A stretch of DNA of 64,000 nt, from assembly GCA_028875725.1 (NCBI GenBank), contig JAPPCR010000023.1:1-64000 (forward strand), written 5' to 3'. Position numbers and translations under genes: made by a program. Shown piece by piece: positions 10,367 to 18,874 of this stretch. The stretch is from Acidobacteriota bacterium (lineage in GTDB: Bacteria > Acidobacteriota > Thermoanaerobaculia > Multivoradales > Multivoraceae). How positions within the stretch are numbered: position 1 is the first letter of the stretch; each line of letters opens with the position of its first letter. The notes under the pieces are model-generated. The model saw only the letters and a list, made by a program, of their open reading frames with translations. It searched no databases and was not told the origin of the DNA.

Positions 10367-11361
10367 TGAGCCCGAACCTGAAGCAGGACCTCGCCCGCTA
10401 CGCCTTCGAGCGGGGCGCCGACTCGGTCGGCGTCGCTGACGTCGCCGCCTACACCGCCGCTGTCGAGAGCGGCCAGGTGCCCGACTATCTCTGCGAGGGA
10501 ATGAAGAGCATCGTCGTCGTCACCAAGCACCTGCTGACCGGCGCGATGGCGCTCCAGGACGTGGCGACCCAGTCGACGAACTCGCACCTGGCGCTCGACT
10601 CGGCCGAGGAGACCGCCTGGGAGATCGCGGAGTGGCTTGAGGAGCGCGGCCACTGCGCGCTGCCCGTCTCCGGCGAGTACGCCGACCTGGACCTCAAGTG
10701 GACCGGAGCGGGCCTGCTCGACCTCAAGTGGACGGCCGAGTTCGCGGGACTCGGTCACGTCGGCCTCAACCTGAACTTCCTGACCCCCGAGTACGGCTCC
10801 CGCGTCTACCTGGGCGCGCTGATCACCGACGCCGACCTCGAGCCGGACGCGCCGCTCGACCGCGACCTATGCCCGGGGCTTCGCTGCGGCCGCTGCGCGG
10901 TGATCTGCCCGCCCAAGGCGATTCCGCTCAGGGCCGCGAAGGAAGAGAGCGTCAACGACATTCGGGACCTCGACCAGCGGGGCTGCTCGCAGGCGGCGAT
11001 GCGGATCAGCATCCGCTCGCTCTACGTCGTGTTGCGCAAGCTGCTCGGCGCCGAGGTCGACCTCGACCTCTCCGAGGTGCTCGACAACCGCTACTGGCGG
11101 GACTTCTTCCTCGCCACGAACAGCAAGCGCGGAGCGTTCGCCGCCTGCTTCGAGTGCATGTACATCTGCCCGGTCGGGTCGCAGGACATCCGCAAGATCA
11201 TGCGCATCCCCTACCGCCGGCAGGACCTGCCGCCTGGCAGCGTGGTGCACATCCGCGGCGACGAGGAACACGAACTCGTCTTCCGCGGCCCGCCCGGCGA
11301 GCGCGACCCCGAGTACATCCGCGACCGCGATTTCGACCACCTGGTACACCTTGGCGGATGA
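10366..11361 (+). CDS. Iron-sulfur protein of the RdhA/QueG superfamily, paralogue 2
   Basis: 331 residues, start GTG at 10366 sharing the last G of the preceding TAG stop. It keeps the family core (LGHVGLNLNFLTPEYGSRV) and two cluster regions, CPGLRCGRCAVICP and CFECMYICP, but the first motif is one residue shorter than in its neighbours (C-x4-C) and the CARSC/CARAC element is replaced by 'RGCSQAAMRIS'. It also has an extra C-terminal stretch of about 45 residues. These differences suggest that it is not a simple duplicate of genes 1 and 3 and may have a distinct role in a complex. No membrane segment or export signal is seen. Confidence 0.75.
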   Translation: MSPNLKQDLARYAFERGADSVGVADVAAYTAAVESGQVPDYLCEGMKSIVVVTKHLLTGAMALQDVATQSTNSHLALDSAEETAWEIAEWLEERGHCALPVSGEYADLDLKWTGAGLLDLKWTAEFAGLGHVGLNLNFLTPEYGSRVYLGALITDADLEPDAPLDRDLCPGLRCGRCAVICPPKAIPLRAAKEESVNDIRDLDQRGCSQAAMRISIRSLYVVLRKLLGAEVDLDLSEVLDNRYWRDFFLATNSKRGAFAACFECMYICPVGSQDIRKIMRIPYRRQDLPPGSVVHIRGDEEHELVFRGPPGERDPEYIRDRDFDHLVHLGG

Positions 11362-12251
11362 GCGCTCCGGCGGGCGGCAACGGCGCGGGTCCGGCCATCG
11401 ACGCCGAGGCGATCCGATCCCGGGCGAAGACCCTCGGCATCGATCTGGTCGGCTTCTGCTCCTGGCAGGAACTCGAGACGGAGGCCCCGGACTACGACAA
11501 GCCGTCGCAGCTCTCGACCTACCTCACGCGGCTGGTCGTGCTCGCCAAGCGCTACCCGACCGGCGTCGCCCGCTCGCCCGACGCCGCGTTCCGCCAGTAC
11601 GCCGTCGGCCGCGTGGCACGCCATCTCGAGGAGGCCGCCGGCGGGCTGGCCTACTGGCTGGAGCAGCGTGACGCGATCGCCTGCATCCTCTCGGCGGCGA
11701 TCCCCGACCTGCGGCGCCAGCCGATGGCCTACGCCGGACCGGGCGGCCAGGGCTCCCTGCTCCTGAGGCAGGCCGCGGCCGCGGCAGGCCTGGGCACGCT
11801 CGGTCTGAACGAGATGATCCTGACGCCGGAGTACGGACCGCGCGTGTTCCTTGCGGGAGTCCTGACCGATGCAGCGGTCGACTGCGGGCAGCCCTTGGAA
11901 AAGGACCTCTGCCCCGGCCCGGAGGAATGCGGCCGCTGCGCCGAAGTCTGCCCCGTCGCGGCCATTCCGGACTCAGCGCAGGACGGCGCACCGCTGGCGG
12001 AGGTCCGCGGACTCGAGGCCGAAGCCTGCGCCCGGGCCTGCCAACCGTTCGGTCCCGACCGGATGGTCGAGCACCTCGCCGACCTGTTCGCGTCGAAGTC
12101 CGCCGCCGAGGCGGTCGAGATCGCCGAAAGCCCGGCAACGCAGCAGATCTTCTACAACCTCACCGTGCAACGGCAGGGGGCCTACACCGGCTGCCAGAGC
12201 TGCCAGATCGTGTGCCCGGTCGGCGAGGACTACGCGGGCCTCGTCGACTAG
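11358..12251 (+). CDS. Iron-sulfur protein of the RdhA/QueG superfamily, paralogue 3
   Basis: 297 residues from ATG 11358, which overlaps the previous stop as ATGA; the longer frame upstream is not used. It resembles paralogue 1 closely: LGTLGLNEMILTPEYGPRV, CPGPEECGRCAEVCP, then ACARACQPFG and CQSCQIVCP. It lacks the extra C-terminal tail of paralogues 1 and 2. With its two neighbours it forms a tightly overlapping triplet. Its stop interlocks with the stop of the convergent cytochrome gene in one CTAG at 12248-12251. Epoxyqueuosine reductase itself is less likely because the GWIGK-type signature of QueG is absent. Confidence 0.75.
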   Translation: MSAPAGGNGAGPAIDAEAIRSRAKTLGIDLVGFCSWQELETEAPDYDKPSQLSTYLTRLVVLAKRYPTGVARSPDAAFRQYAVGRVARHLEEAAGGLAYWLEQRDAIACILSAAIPDLRRQPMAYAGPGGQGSLLLRQAAAAAGLGTLGLNEMILTPEYGPRVFLAGVLTDAAVDCGQPLEKDLCPGPEECGRCAEVCPVAAIPDSAQDGAPLAEVRGLEAEACARACQPFGPDRMVEHLADLFASKSAAEAVEIAESPATQQIFYNLTVQRQGAYTGCQSCQIVCPVGEDYAGLVD

Positions 12252-12871
12252 TTGGTATCCGGCCGATCGTCCGGCACGAAGCCGTCGCGGTTCGGCATCT
12301 CGACCCCGGGCAGGGTCTCCTGGTCCAGTACCGCGTCCGCGCCGACGATGCCTCCCAGGTGCAGCAGGTGGGCGACGACGGCGTAGATCTCGTCGTCGCT
12401 GAGCGAGCCCGGCGACTCATAGGGCATGGAGCGGCGAATGTAGTCCCAGAGGCTCGTGGCGTACGGCCAGTAGCTCTCGACCGTGCGCCGCGGCCGCTCT
12501 GAGGTCAGGCTGTCGCGGCCGCCGACGAGCGCCGCGGCCTCGTCGCCTTCGGCGTTCCGGCCGTGACAGGCGGCGCAGAACTGCTGGTAGACGGCCTTGC
12601 CCTCGCTGACAGTGCCGCGGCCTTCGGGCAGACCCTTGCCGTCGGGGAAGACGGTGTAGCCGGCGGCACCTAGTTCTTCGGCGGTGGCTTCGTGGCCGAG
12701 ACCCGTGCGCTCCGATTCGTCGGCAGCGTGGGTAACTGGCACGGCGAGAAGGAGGAGGACGGCGCAGAAAGGAGCGAGGCTGACGCCTCGCGCGTTTCGA
12801 CGCCGCCTTCGGCGGCAGCGGGTCAGAGGACCCGCGCACCCAGCGAGAAGCGAGCCCCTAAGCCTCGGCAT
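12248..12871 (-). CDS. Cytochrome c, probable partner of the sulfite dehydrogenase
   Basis: Periplasmic mono-heme cytochrome: CAACH at residues 99-103 and a likely axial methionine in 'RRSMPYESPG'. It directly follows the SoxC-like gene, as the cytochrome subunit does in sulfite dehydrogenases. The only usable start before the hydrophobic signal segment is ATG 12871, which overlaps the soxC-like stop by 14 bases. The resulting N-terminus is unusual: residues 12-33, including a run of six arginines, are encoded by a dispersed palindromic repeat (12775-12838), and the hydrophobic core only begins near residue 35. An unseen non-canonical start after the repeat is the alternative. Confidence 0.82.
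   Translation of the reverse strand: MPRLRGSLLAGCAGPLTRCRRRRRRNARGVSLAPFCAVLLLLAVPVTHAADESERTGLGHEATAEELGAAGYTVFPDGKGLPEGRGTVSEGKAVYQQFCAACHGRNAEGDEAAALVGGRDSLTSERPRRTVESYWPYATSLWDYIRRSMPYESPGSLSDDEIYAVVAHLLHLGGIVGADAVLDQETLPGVEMPNRDGFVPDDRPDTN
12775..12838 (+). repeat. Dispersed three-hairpin element, copy A
   Basis: 64 bases differing from copy C (28019-28082) at one position. It consists of three short palindromes in a row: GAGGC-TGAC-GCCTC, GCCGCC-TTC-GGCGGC and GCGGGTC-AGAG-GACCCGC, joined by GCGCGTTTC-type linkers. The outer flanks (AAGGAGCGAGG on the left, GCGCACCCAG on the right) are shared with the diverged copy B at 20786-20840. It sits between the soxC-like stop and the cytochrome signal peptide, in the reading frame of the cytochrome gene. 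A read in the opposite direction is also open. Confidence 0.85.
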
Positions 12872-14066
12872 TCGTCACCTCGCCCGACTCCTGGACCTCC
12901 CAGGCCTTGATCCGGTTGTTGTGGTAGATCGTCGACCTGCCTCTCGCCTCGAGCAGCGCCGCCAGGGTCGGCTGAACGTAGCCCGTGTCGTCCGTGGCCC
13001 GGGACATCAATACGTGCCGGCCGCCGTCCCAGCGCCAGGGCGAGCGGAAGCGGGTGAACGCCTTCGCAAGGCGCGGCCCCTCGAGTTCGGCATCCGTCCA
13101 CGAGTGGCCGCCGTCCGTCGAAACCTCGACGCGGGAAATCGCGCCGCGGCCGGACCAGGCCAGGCCGCGAATCTCACAGAAACCGGGGCGGTCCAGCTTC
13201 TGCTCGCCCGAGGGCCGGGTGATGACGGACTTCGCGTCCATGACCAGCGTGAACTGGCGCGCCTTGCCATCCGGCAGTAGGTCCGTGTACTTCGACGTCT
13301 CGTCGCGGGCCATCGAGGGCATGTGGGCGACCTCGATCCGGCGCAACCACTTGACGCTGATGCTGCCTTCGCAGCCAGGCACCAGAAGCCGGAGCGGGTA
13401 GCCCTGCTCCGGCCGGACCGCCTCGCCGTTCTGGCCATAGGCGATCATCACGTCGTCGAGCGCTCGCTCCAGCGGCACGCTGCGACTCATCAGCCCCGCG
13501 TCCGCGCCCTCCGCGACGACCCAGCTCGCCTCCGGCTTGACTCCGACCTCGTCCAGCAGGTCGGCCAGCAGCACGCCGGTCCACTCGCTGCAGCTCGCCA
13601 GGCCGTGGCTCAACTGCACGTTCGGCGCGCCGGCCGGCGACCACTCGCGGGCGCTGTTGCCGGAGCACTCGATGAAGTGGAAACGCGACACCGAGGACAT
13701 CCGCACGAGGTCGTCCATCGTGAAGACGAGCGGACGGTCGACGAGCCCGTGAATCGTGAGCCGGTGGGTGTCCGGGTCGATCGCCGGCACGCCCGTGTGA
13801 TGGCGCTCGAAGTGGAGCCCGGATGGCGTGACGATGCCCTCCAGGTCGGCAAGCGGCGTGTTCGAGGACGACGCCGTGGCGTCGGGGGCCCGGCTCCAGC
13901 GCTTCGAGTCCTCGAACGGCGATCGCTTGCCGTACTCGGTGGGGGTCTCGCCGAGATCGCGGATGGCGCCTGGCGTCTGGGCACGCGCAGCGGGGTGGAG
14001 CGAACTCGCCGCGGCGGCGCCGGCGAGTCCGAGGAAAGCGCGCCGGCTTGGTCTTCGCTTTCTCAT
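12858..14066 (-). CDS. SoxC-like sulfite dehydrogenase, molybdopterin subunit
   Basis: Molybdenum-cofactor oxidoreductase of the sulfite oxidase family, 402 residues. A Tat signal is present (RRPSRRAFLGLAG), consistent with export of a folded cofactor protein and with tatA in this window. The cofactor-ligating cysteine is visible in FHFIECSGNSA (Cys134), as in SoxC. The C-terminal dimerisation domain contains the usual 'VEVSTDGGHSW' region. The ATG at 14066 was chosen for the Tat motif and the preceding AGGAGGAGAG. The cytochrome gene follows with overlap, giving a SoxCD- or SorAB-like pair. Sulfite released by catabolism of sulfur compounds is the likely substrate. Confidence 0.88.
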   Translation of the reverse strand: MRKRRPSRRAFLGLAGAAAASSLHPAARAQTPGAIRDLGETPTEYGKRSPFEDSKRWSRAPDATASSSNTPLADLEGIVTPSGLHFERHHTGVPAIDPDTHRLTIHGLVDRPLVFTMDDLVRMSSVSRFHFIECSGNSAREWSPAGAPNVQLSHGLASCSEWTGVLLADLLDEVGVKPEASWVVAEGADAGLMSRSVPLERALDDVMIAYGQNGEAVRPEQGYPLRLLVPGCEGSISVKWLRRIEVAHMPSMARDETSKYTDLLPDGKARQFTLVMDAKSVITRPSGEQKLDRPGFCEIRGLAWSGRGAISRVEVSTDGGHSWTDAELEGPRLAKAFTRFRSPWRWDGGRHVLMSRATDDTGYVQPTLAALLEARGRSTIYHNNRIKAWEVQESGEVTNAEA

Positions 14067-14094
14067 GCCACTCTCCTCCTGAATGTGAGTTCGG

Positions 14095-15150
14095 TCAGAG
14101 ACGGTTGACCGCTTCTTCCGCCAGGTCGAGCGTCCGCACGATGCGCTGGCGCATCTCGGGCAGGTCGACGCCCGCAGTGCTCTTCTTGCCTTCCATGTAG
14201 CGGGCATACACGCCGTGCACGATCGCCGCCGACTTCCATCGGTTGAAGCCGACGTAGTAGTCGAGATTCGAGAGGTCGCGGCCGGTCCGCTCCGCGTAGC
14301 GGTCCAGCAGTTCCTCGCGCGCGGGGAAACCGGGCGCCGCGGTGGCGCCGCCGGCGCCGGTGGGCATCGTGTCGGTCACCGGCATCCACTGGTTCATCGC
14401 GTAGGCCAGGTCGGCCAGCGGATCACCGAGGGTCGAGATCTCCCAGTCGACGACGGCGGCAATCGTCGAGTCCGGCCCGACCAGGCAGTTGTGCAGCCCG
14501 TAGTCGCCGTGGACGACCCGCGCCGGCCCCTGGTCCGGCAGGTGCTCGAGGAAGTAGCGCTGCAGCTCGTGCGCCCGGGGATCGTCGAGCTGCGCCGGCT
14601 CGACGGACGCCGTCCACGACCGGTACCAGGTGCGAAGCTGCCGCCCGACATAGCTGTCGCGTTTGCCGAGCTCGCCGAGGCCGACCTCGTCCGGGTCGAC
14701 GGCGTGGAGTTCGGCCAGGACGTCGATGAACGAATGCGCCAGCTTCGGGCGGCGCTCCCGCGGCACCCACTCCTCGGTGTGGGCCGAGCTGTAGAGCGGC
14801 CGGCCGTAGACCAGGCCCATCACGTAGAACCAGGCGCCGGTGACGTCCGGGCTCTCGCAGAAGGCGATCGCCGGCGGCACCGGCACCGGGGTCGGTCCGA
14901 GCGCCGAGATCAGCGCCCACTCGCGGCTCATGTCGTGCGCCTTGGGCAGGAGCTTGCCCTGCGGCGGCCGGCGGATGACCGCGGCGCGGCCCTCCGTGTC
15001 GTCGATCCGGTAGGTCAGGTTCGAGTGTCCGCCCTGAAGCCGGGTCCACTGGAGGGGCGGCGCCAGGCTGTCGACGTGGTCGGCGATCCAGGCCTCGACT
15101 GCGGGTTGGTCATAGCCCTCCGGACCCGTGCTTTCGTCGTGTGTCGACAT
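14095..15150 (-). CDS. Phosphotransferase family protein (APH/ACAD10-like kinase)
   Basis: 351-residue protein with the aminoglycoside phosphotransferase fold: an N-terminal lobe with GGHSNLTYRI, the catalytic loop VVHGDYGLHNCL and the metal-binding VDWEISTLGDPLADLAY. This subtype, often annotated as ACAD10/11-like, phosphorylates hydroxyacyl intermediates in some organisms; the substrate here is unknown. It is cytoplasmic. It lies 28 bases upstream of the soxC-like gene and 13 bases downstream of the quinoprotein gene on the same strand, so it is probably co-transcribed with them. Confidence 0.82.
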   Translation of the reverse strand: MSTHDESTGPEGYDQPAVEAWIADHVDSLAPPLQWTRLQGGHSNLTYRIDDTEGRAAVIRRPPQGKLLPKAHDMSREWALISALGPTPVPVPPAIAFCESPDVTGAWFYVMGLVYGRPLYSSAHTEEWVPRERRPKLAHSFIDVLAELHAVDPDEVGLGELGKRDSYVGRQLRTWYRSWTASVEPAQLDDPRAHELQRYFLEHLPDQGPARVVHGDYGLHNCLVGPDSTIAAVVDWEISTLGDPLADLAYAMNQWMPVTDTMPTGAGGATAAPGFPAREELLDRYAERTGRDLSNLDYYVGFNRWKSAAIVHGVYARYMEGKKSTAGVDLPEMRQRIVRTLDLAEEAVNRL

Positions 15151-15163
15151 GATCGTCGGAACT

Positions 15164-17038
15164 CTACGGTAACCGGAACGCGACCAGCTCTTCCGTCGCC
15201 GTCACCGCCACGTACTGCTGGCCGTCCGCTGCCAGGTAGGTCATCGGGTTCGCGTTGCCCAGGAGCGGCAGCTCCGCCGACCACAGTTCCTCGCCGGTCT
15301 CCACGTCGAGCGCCCGGAAGCGGCGATCGTCGGTCGCGGCGATGAAGGCGAGCCCGCCGGCGGTGACGATCGCCGAAGCGCGGCCCGGGCGGCCGGTCTC
15401 CCGCCTCTCCGCCGGCAGTCCCTCGGTGACGCCGAGCGGCCGCCGCCACGCGACTTCGCCGGTATCGGCATCGACCGCGGTCAGCGTTCCCCAGGGCGGT
15501 TTCTGGCACGGCCAGGACACGTCGCCGATGCGGACCGCGAAGGAGAACGGCCGGGCCACTCGCAGGACGTACGTCGCAAGATCGGCCTCCGTGTCCTCCT
15601 CGACCCAGCCCATCGTGCCGACGTCCTGGCTGAAGGCGAGCAGCCGGCGCGTCGCCGGATCGAAGGCGACGCCGCCCCAGTTCGGCCCGCCGGCCAGGCC
15701 CGGGAACAGTAGGGTGGCGCCGCGATCCTCGGCCTCACGGTGCATCCAGGGCGTATACGGGCCCGCGTTGTGAAGTGGTCCGGCGCTCTCGACCAGTTCG
15801 GCGCAGGCTTCCGCATGCTCGGCGGTCGTGTCGTCGGCGGTCACCAGGTCCTCCGCCTCGTAGCCGACTCGCCCCAATGCCGGCGTCACACTCGGAATCG
15901 GCTGGCTCGGGTGGGTCTGCTCCCCGGGCACCTCGCTCGGCGGCATCGGCCGCTCCTCGACGCCGAAGACCGGCTCGCCGTCCTCGCGGCCAAGGACGAA
16001 GAGGTAGCCGGACTTCGTCGTCACGGCGAGGGCGTCGATCGTCTCGCCGCCCCGCTCGACCTCGAACAGCACCGGCGGCGCCGGCGGATCGTGGTCCCAG
16101 ATGTCGTGGTGGATCGTCTGGAAGTGCCAGCGATACTCACCGGTCCGGATGTCGACGGCGACCACGGCGTTCGCGAACAGATTGGCGCCGTGCCGGTCGC
16201 CGCCGTAGGCGAAGGGAATCGGCGCGGCGAGCGGCAGGAACACGATCTCCCGTTCCTCGTCGACCGTGAAGTAGAAGGGCCAGGCGTTCCCGCCCAGGCG
16301 ACCACGCCAGCTCTCGCCCTCCCAGGTCTCGTGGCCGACCTCGCCCGGCCGGGCCACGGAGTTGAACTCCCAGAGCTTCTCGCCGGTGACGGCGCTGAAC
16401 GCCCGGGCGTTGCCGATGCCGCCCGCGGTTCCCGGCGGCGTGTTCGCGCCGACTACGACGATGTCCTCCCAGACCAGCGGCACGGAGTTGTAGGGGACGC
16501 CGATGTCCACCGCGCCGCCATCGCCGAACTCCGTCGCCGGCGCCCCGGTGGCCGCGTCGAGCGCAATCAGCCGCGCGCCGGCGCAGAACACGATGCGAGG
16601 CGCCGCCGCGTCCGCGCCGCCGCCCGGCCAGTACGAAACGCCCCGTCGCGACGGGGCGCCGTCCGCCACCGTGTGGCGCCAGACCTCCTCTCCGGTCGCC
16701 GCGTCGAGCGCGACCACCGCGGCGGCCGCCGGCAGATAGAGCACGCCGTCCACCGCGATGGGCGTCGCCTGGGAGCGCGCCGGCCGACCGGGATCGCCCA
16801 CCGCACCCTCGCCCGCGGGCGAAGAGGCGAGCGCGAAGCTCCAGGCCGGCTCGAGGCTGCCGACGTTGGCAGTCGTGATCTCGGCCAGCGGCGAGTACCC
16901 GGTTCCCGCGGCGTCGCCGCGGTACATCGGCCAGTCGGCGCGCGCCGGACCGCCCGCGGAACCGCCGCCGCAGCCCAGAACGGCCACCGCCGCGATCGTC
17001 GCCGCCAGAGGCCGTATGATCCTCGCTCCAGACTTCAT
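15164..17038 (-). CDS. PQQ-dependent quinoprotein dehydrogenase, lipoprotein
   Basis: 624 residues beginning at the ATG at 17038, which gives a signal ending in a lipobox (AVAVLGC). The typical quinoprotein start WPMYRGDAAGTGYSPL, repeated 'DAATGEEVW' propeller strands and the HHDIWDHDPPAPP segment place it with membrane-anchored or periplasmic glucose/alcohol-type PQQ enzymes. Eight-bladed propeller size is normal. The C-terminus 'NPMTYLAADGQQYVAV' is also characteristic. It would oxidise a sugar or alcohol in the periplasm and pass electrons to a cytochrome or quinone. It is divergent from a small cytochrome c gene, the obvious candidate acceptor. PQQ biosynthesis genes are not in the window. 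Confidence 0.85.
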   Translation of the reverse strand: MKSGARIIRPLAATIAAVAVLGCGGGSAGGPARADWPMYRGDAAGTGYSPLAEITTANVGSLEPAWSFALASSPAGEGAVGDPGRPARSQATPIAVDGVLYLPAAAAVVALDAATGEEVWRHTVADGAPSRRGVSYWPGGGADAAAPRIVFCAGARLIALDAATGAPATEFGDGGAVDIGVPYNSVPLVWEDIVVVGANTPPGTAGGIGNARAFSAVTGEKLWEFNSVARPGEVGHETWEGESWRGRLGGNAWPFYFTVDEEREIVFLPLAAPIPFAYGGDRHGANLFANAVVAVDIRTGEYRWHFQTIHHDIWDHDPPAPPVLFEVERGGETIDALAVTTKSGYLFVLGREDGEPVFGVEERPMPPSEVPGEQTHPSQPIPSVTPALGRVGYEAEDLVTADDTTAEHAEACAELVESAGPLHNAGPYTPWMHREAEDRGATLLFPGLAGGPNWGGVAFDPATRRLLAFSQDVGTMGWVEEDTEADLATYVLRVARPFSFAVRIGDVSWPCQKPPWGTLTAVDADTGEVAWRRPLGVTEGLPAERRETGRPGRASAIVTAGGLAFIAATDDRRFRALDVETGEELWSAELPLLGNANPMTYLAADGQQYVAVTATEELVAFRLP

Positions 17039-17157
17039 CGCTGTAGTTCCGGGAGTACCCGCCGGGAAGGGACTAGACTGTAGCCGAGACCCGTTGCCGG
17101 CTCTAGTCCAGACTGCTGAGGCGGCGCGGGTCTCTCGGTTTGAAAGGAAGAGAACGC

Positions 17158-17574
17158 ATGAACACACGTCCCCGGTTGGCCTTGGCTCTCGCGCTGCTGG
17201 TCGCCGGCGCGGCCGGCGCACCGCCGGTGGGCGGACAGGACGAGGAGCAGGTCGACTACGCCAGGGACGTGCAGCCGATCCTCGAAGCGTTCTGCTACGA
17301 GTGCCATGGCGAGGACAGGTCCCTGCGCGAGGCGGATCTCCGCCTCGACATCAAGGAGATGGCCTTCAAGGACCTCGGCGGCTTCCCCAACATCGCCCCC
17401 GGCGACCCGAACGACAGTGAGCTCTACATCCGCGTGAGTTCGGAGTTCCTGGAGATGCGGATGCCGCCGTACGAGGCCGGCACCCAGTTGACCGAAGAGC
17501 AGATCGAGACGATCCGGCTGTGGATCCTGCAGGGAGCCGAGTGGCCGGAGAAAGTGGAGGGAGACGGACAATGA
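17158..17574 (+). CDS. Small secreted cytochrome c (planctomycete-type domain)
   Basis: 138 residues with a cleavable signal ending near 'VGGQD', then DYARDVQPILEAFCYECH: the heme-binding CYECH and the preceding 'V.PIL...C..CHG' pattern are those of the Cyt1-type domain found in Planctomycetes and Acidobacteria. The distal methionine is probably in 'EMRMPPYEAG'. The ATG at 17158 has GGAAGAG seven bases upstream. The next gene, a soluble PQQ sugar dehydrogenase, overlaps it by ATGA, so the two products very likely work together, the cytochrome taking electrons from the dehydrogenase. Confidence 0.87.
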   Translation: MNTRPRLALALALLVAGAAGAPPVGGQDEEQVDYARDVQPILEAFCYECHGEDRSLREADLRLDIKEMAFKDLGGFPNIAPGDPNDSELYIRVSSEFLEMRMPPYEAGTQLTEEQIETIRLWILQGAEWPEKVEGDGQ

Positions 17575-18860
17575 AACGAAAGACCGCAACTCGAATGACC
17601 CGGATCGCCGTGTTCTTCCTGGCCGCCGCCATCGCCGGCCAGGCCGTCGCCCAGACGGGCTACGGCGGCGGCCGTAGCGGCCTTGCCCGCGTCGAACTGC
17701 CGGACGAGCCGTGGATCATGAACACCCACCTGATTCCCGAGGTGAAGGTCTCCGTCGTCGCCCGCGGCATCAACCGGCCCTGGTCCCTCGCCTTCCTCCC
17801 CAAGGGCGACATGCTGGTCACTGAGCGCGGAGGCGACCTGCGCCTGATCCGCGACGGCGTGCTCGTCGACGAGCCGATCGCCGGCGTCCCCGACGACGTC
17901 CTCGCCCGCAGCCTCGCCGGCATGATGGAAGTCGCCATCCACCCGCACTTCGCCGACAACGGCTACGTCTATCTCACCTACACCCGGCAGGTCTCCGGCC
18001 GGGAGGGCACCGTCGCCCTGGTCCGCGGCAGGCTCGACGGCACCTCGCTCGTAGACGTCGAGGACGTGTTCGTCGCCGAGCCCTGGGGCGGCTCGATCGC
18101 CGCCGCCCGGCTCGCCTTCGTTCCCGGCGAGAACATCATGTACATGACGATGGGCGGGGCCTTCGGCGCCGACCTCGTCGACGGCACCCAGAGCTTCTTC
18201 GGCCACGCCAAGCTGGCCCAGGACCCCAACAGCCACGCCGGCAAGACGCTGCGGCTGCGCCTCGACGGCAGCGTGCCCGACGACAACCCCTTCGTCGGCA
18301 AGGAGGGGCACAAGCCCGAGATCTACTCGATGGGCCACCGCAACCAGATGGGTCTCGCGCTCCACCCCGAAACCCACCAGCCCTGGACCACCGAGCACGC
18401 CCCGCAGGGCGGCGACGAACTGAACGCGATCGAAGCCGGCAAGAACTACGGCTGGCCGGTCGTCTCCTACGGCCGCCACTACAACGGCGTGCGCATCTCC
18501 GAGCGCTTCTGGGCCGAAGGCATGGAAGAACCCGCGATCTTCTGGCTGCCCTCCATCGCCCCCTCCGGGCTCGCCTTCTACACCGGCGACGCGTTCCCCG
18601 AGTGGAAGGGCAACCTCTTCGCCGGCGCCCTGATGACCGGCCGGATGCCCAACACCGGCCATCTCGAACGGCTCATCTTCAGCGAGAAGGGCGAGGAACT
18701 CGGCCGCGAGTGGCTGCTCAAGGAGGTCGGCAAGCGGATCCGCGACGTCCGCCAGGGCCCCGACGAGTTCCTCTACGTCATCACCGATGAGCGGGACGGT
18801 GCGGTGATCAAGCTGGAGCCGGTCAAGAAGGCGGAAGAGGCGGAAACCGCCGCCGGGTAG
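17571..18860 (+). CDS. PQQ-dependent sugar dehydrogenase (soluble GDH/YliI-like)
   Basis: 429-residue secreted protein, signal peptide ending near 'AGQAVAQ'. The six-bladed glucose/sorbosone dehydrogenase fold is recognised by NRPWSLAFLPKGDMLVTERGG near the start, the 'HPHFADNGYVYLTYT' strand, 'GHRNQMGLALHPET' and GGDELNAIEAGKNYGWPVVSYG, the last being the highly conserved region near the cofactor. The start ATG follows GGAGGGAGACGG and overlaps the cytochrome stop. It should oxidise aldose-type sugars in the periplasm. It converges on the second DUF3604 gene with only 14 bases between stops. Confidence 0.9.
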   Translation: MKRKTATRMTRIAVFFLAAAIAGQAVAQTGYGGGRSGLARVELPDEPWIMNTHLIPEVKVSVVARGINRPWSLAFLPKGDMLVTERGGDLRLIRDGVLVDEPIAGVPDDVLARSLAGMMEVAIHPHFADNGYVYLTYTRQVSGREGTVALVRGRLDGTSLVDVEDVFVAEPWGGSIAAARLAFVPGENIMYMTMGGAFGADLVDGTQSFFGHAKLAQDPNSHAGKTLRLRLDGSVPDDNPFVGKEGHKPEIYSMGHRNQMGLALHPETHQPWTTEHAPQGGDELNAIEAGKNYGWPVVSYGRHYNGVRISERFWAEGMEEPAIFWLPSIAPSGLAFYTGDAFPEWKGNLFAGALMTGRMPNTGHLERLIFSEKGEELGREWLLKEVGKRIRDVRQGPDEFLYVITDERDGAVIKLEPVKKAEEAETAAG

Positions 18861-18874
18861 CCCCACACTGGGAA

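Noticed and set aside
9356..12251. Calling one of the three iron-sulfur proteins QueG
   Set aside because: The GWIGK-type QueG signature is missing and three adjacent copies do not fit a single housekeeping enzyme.
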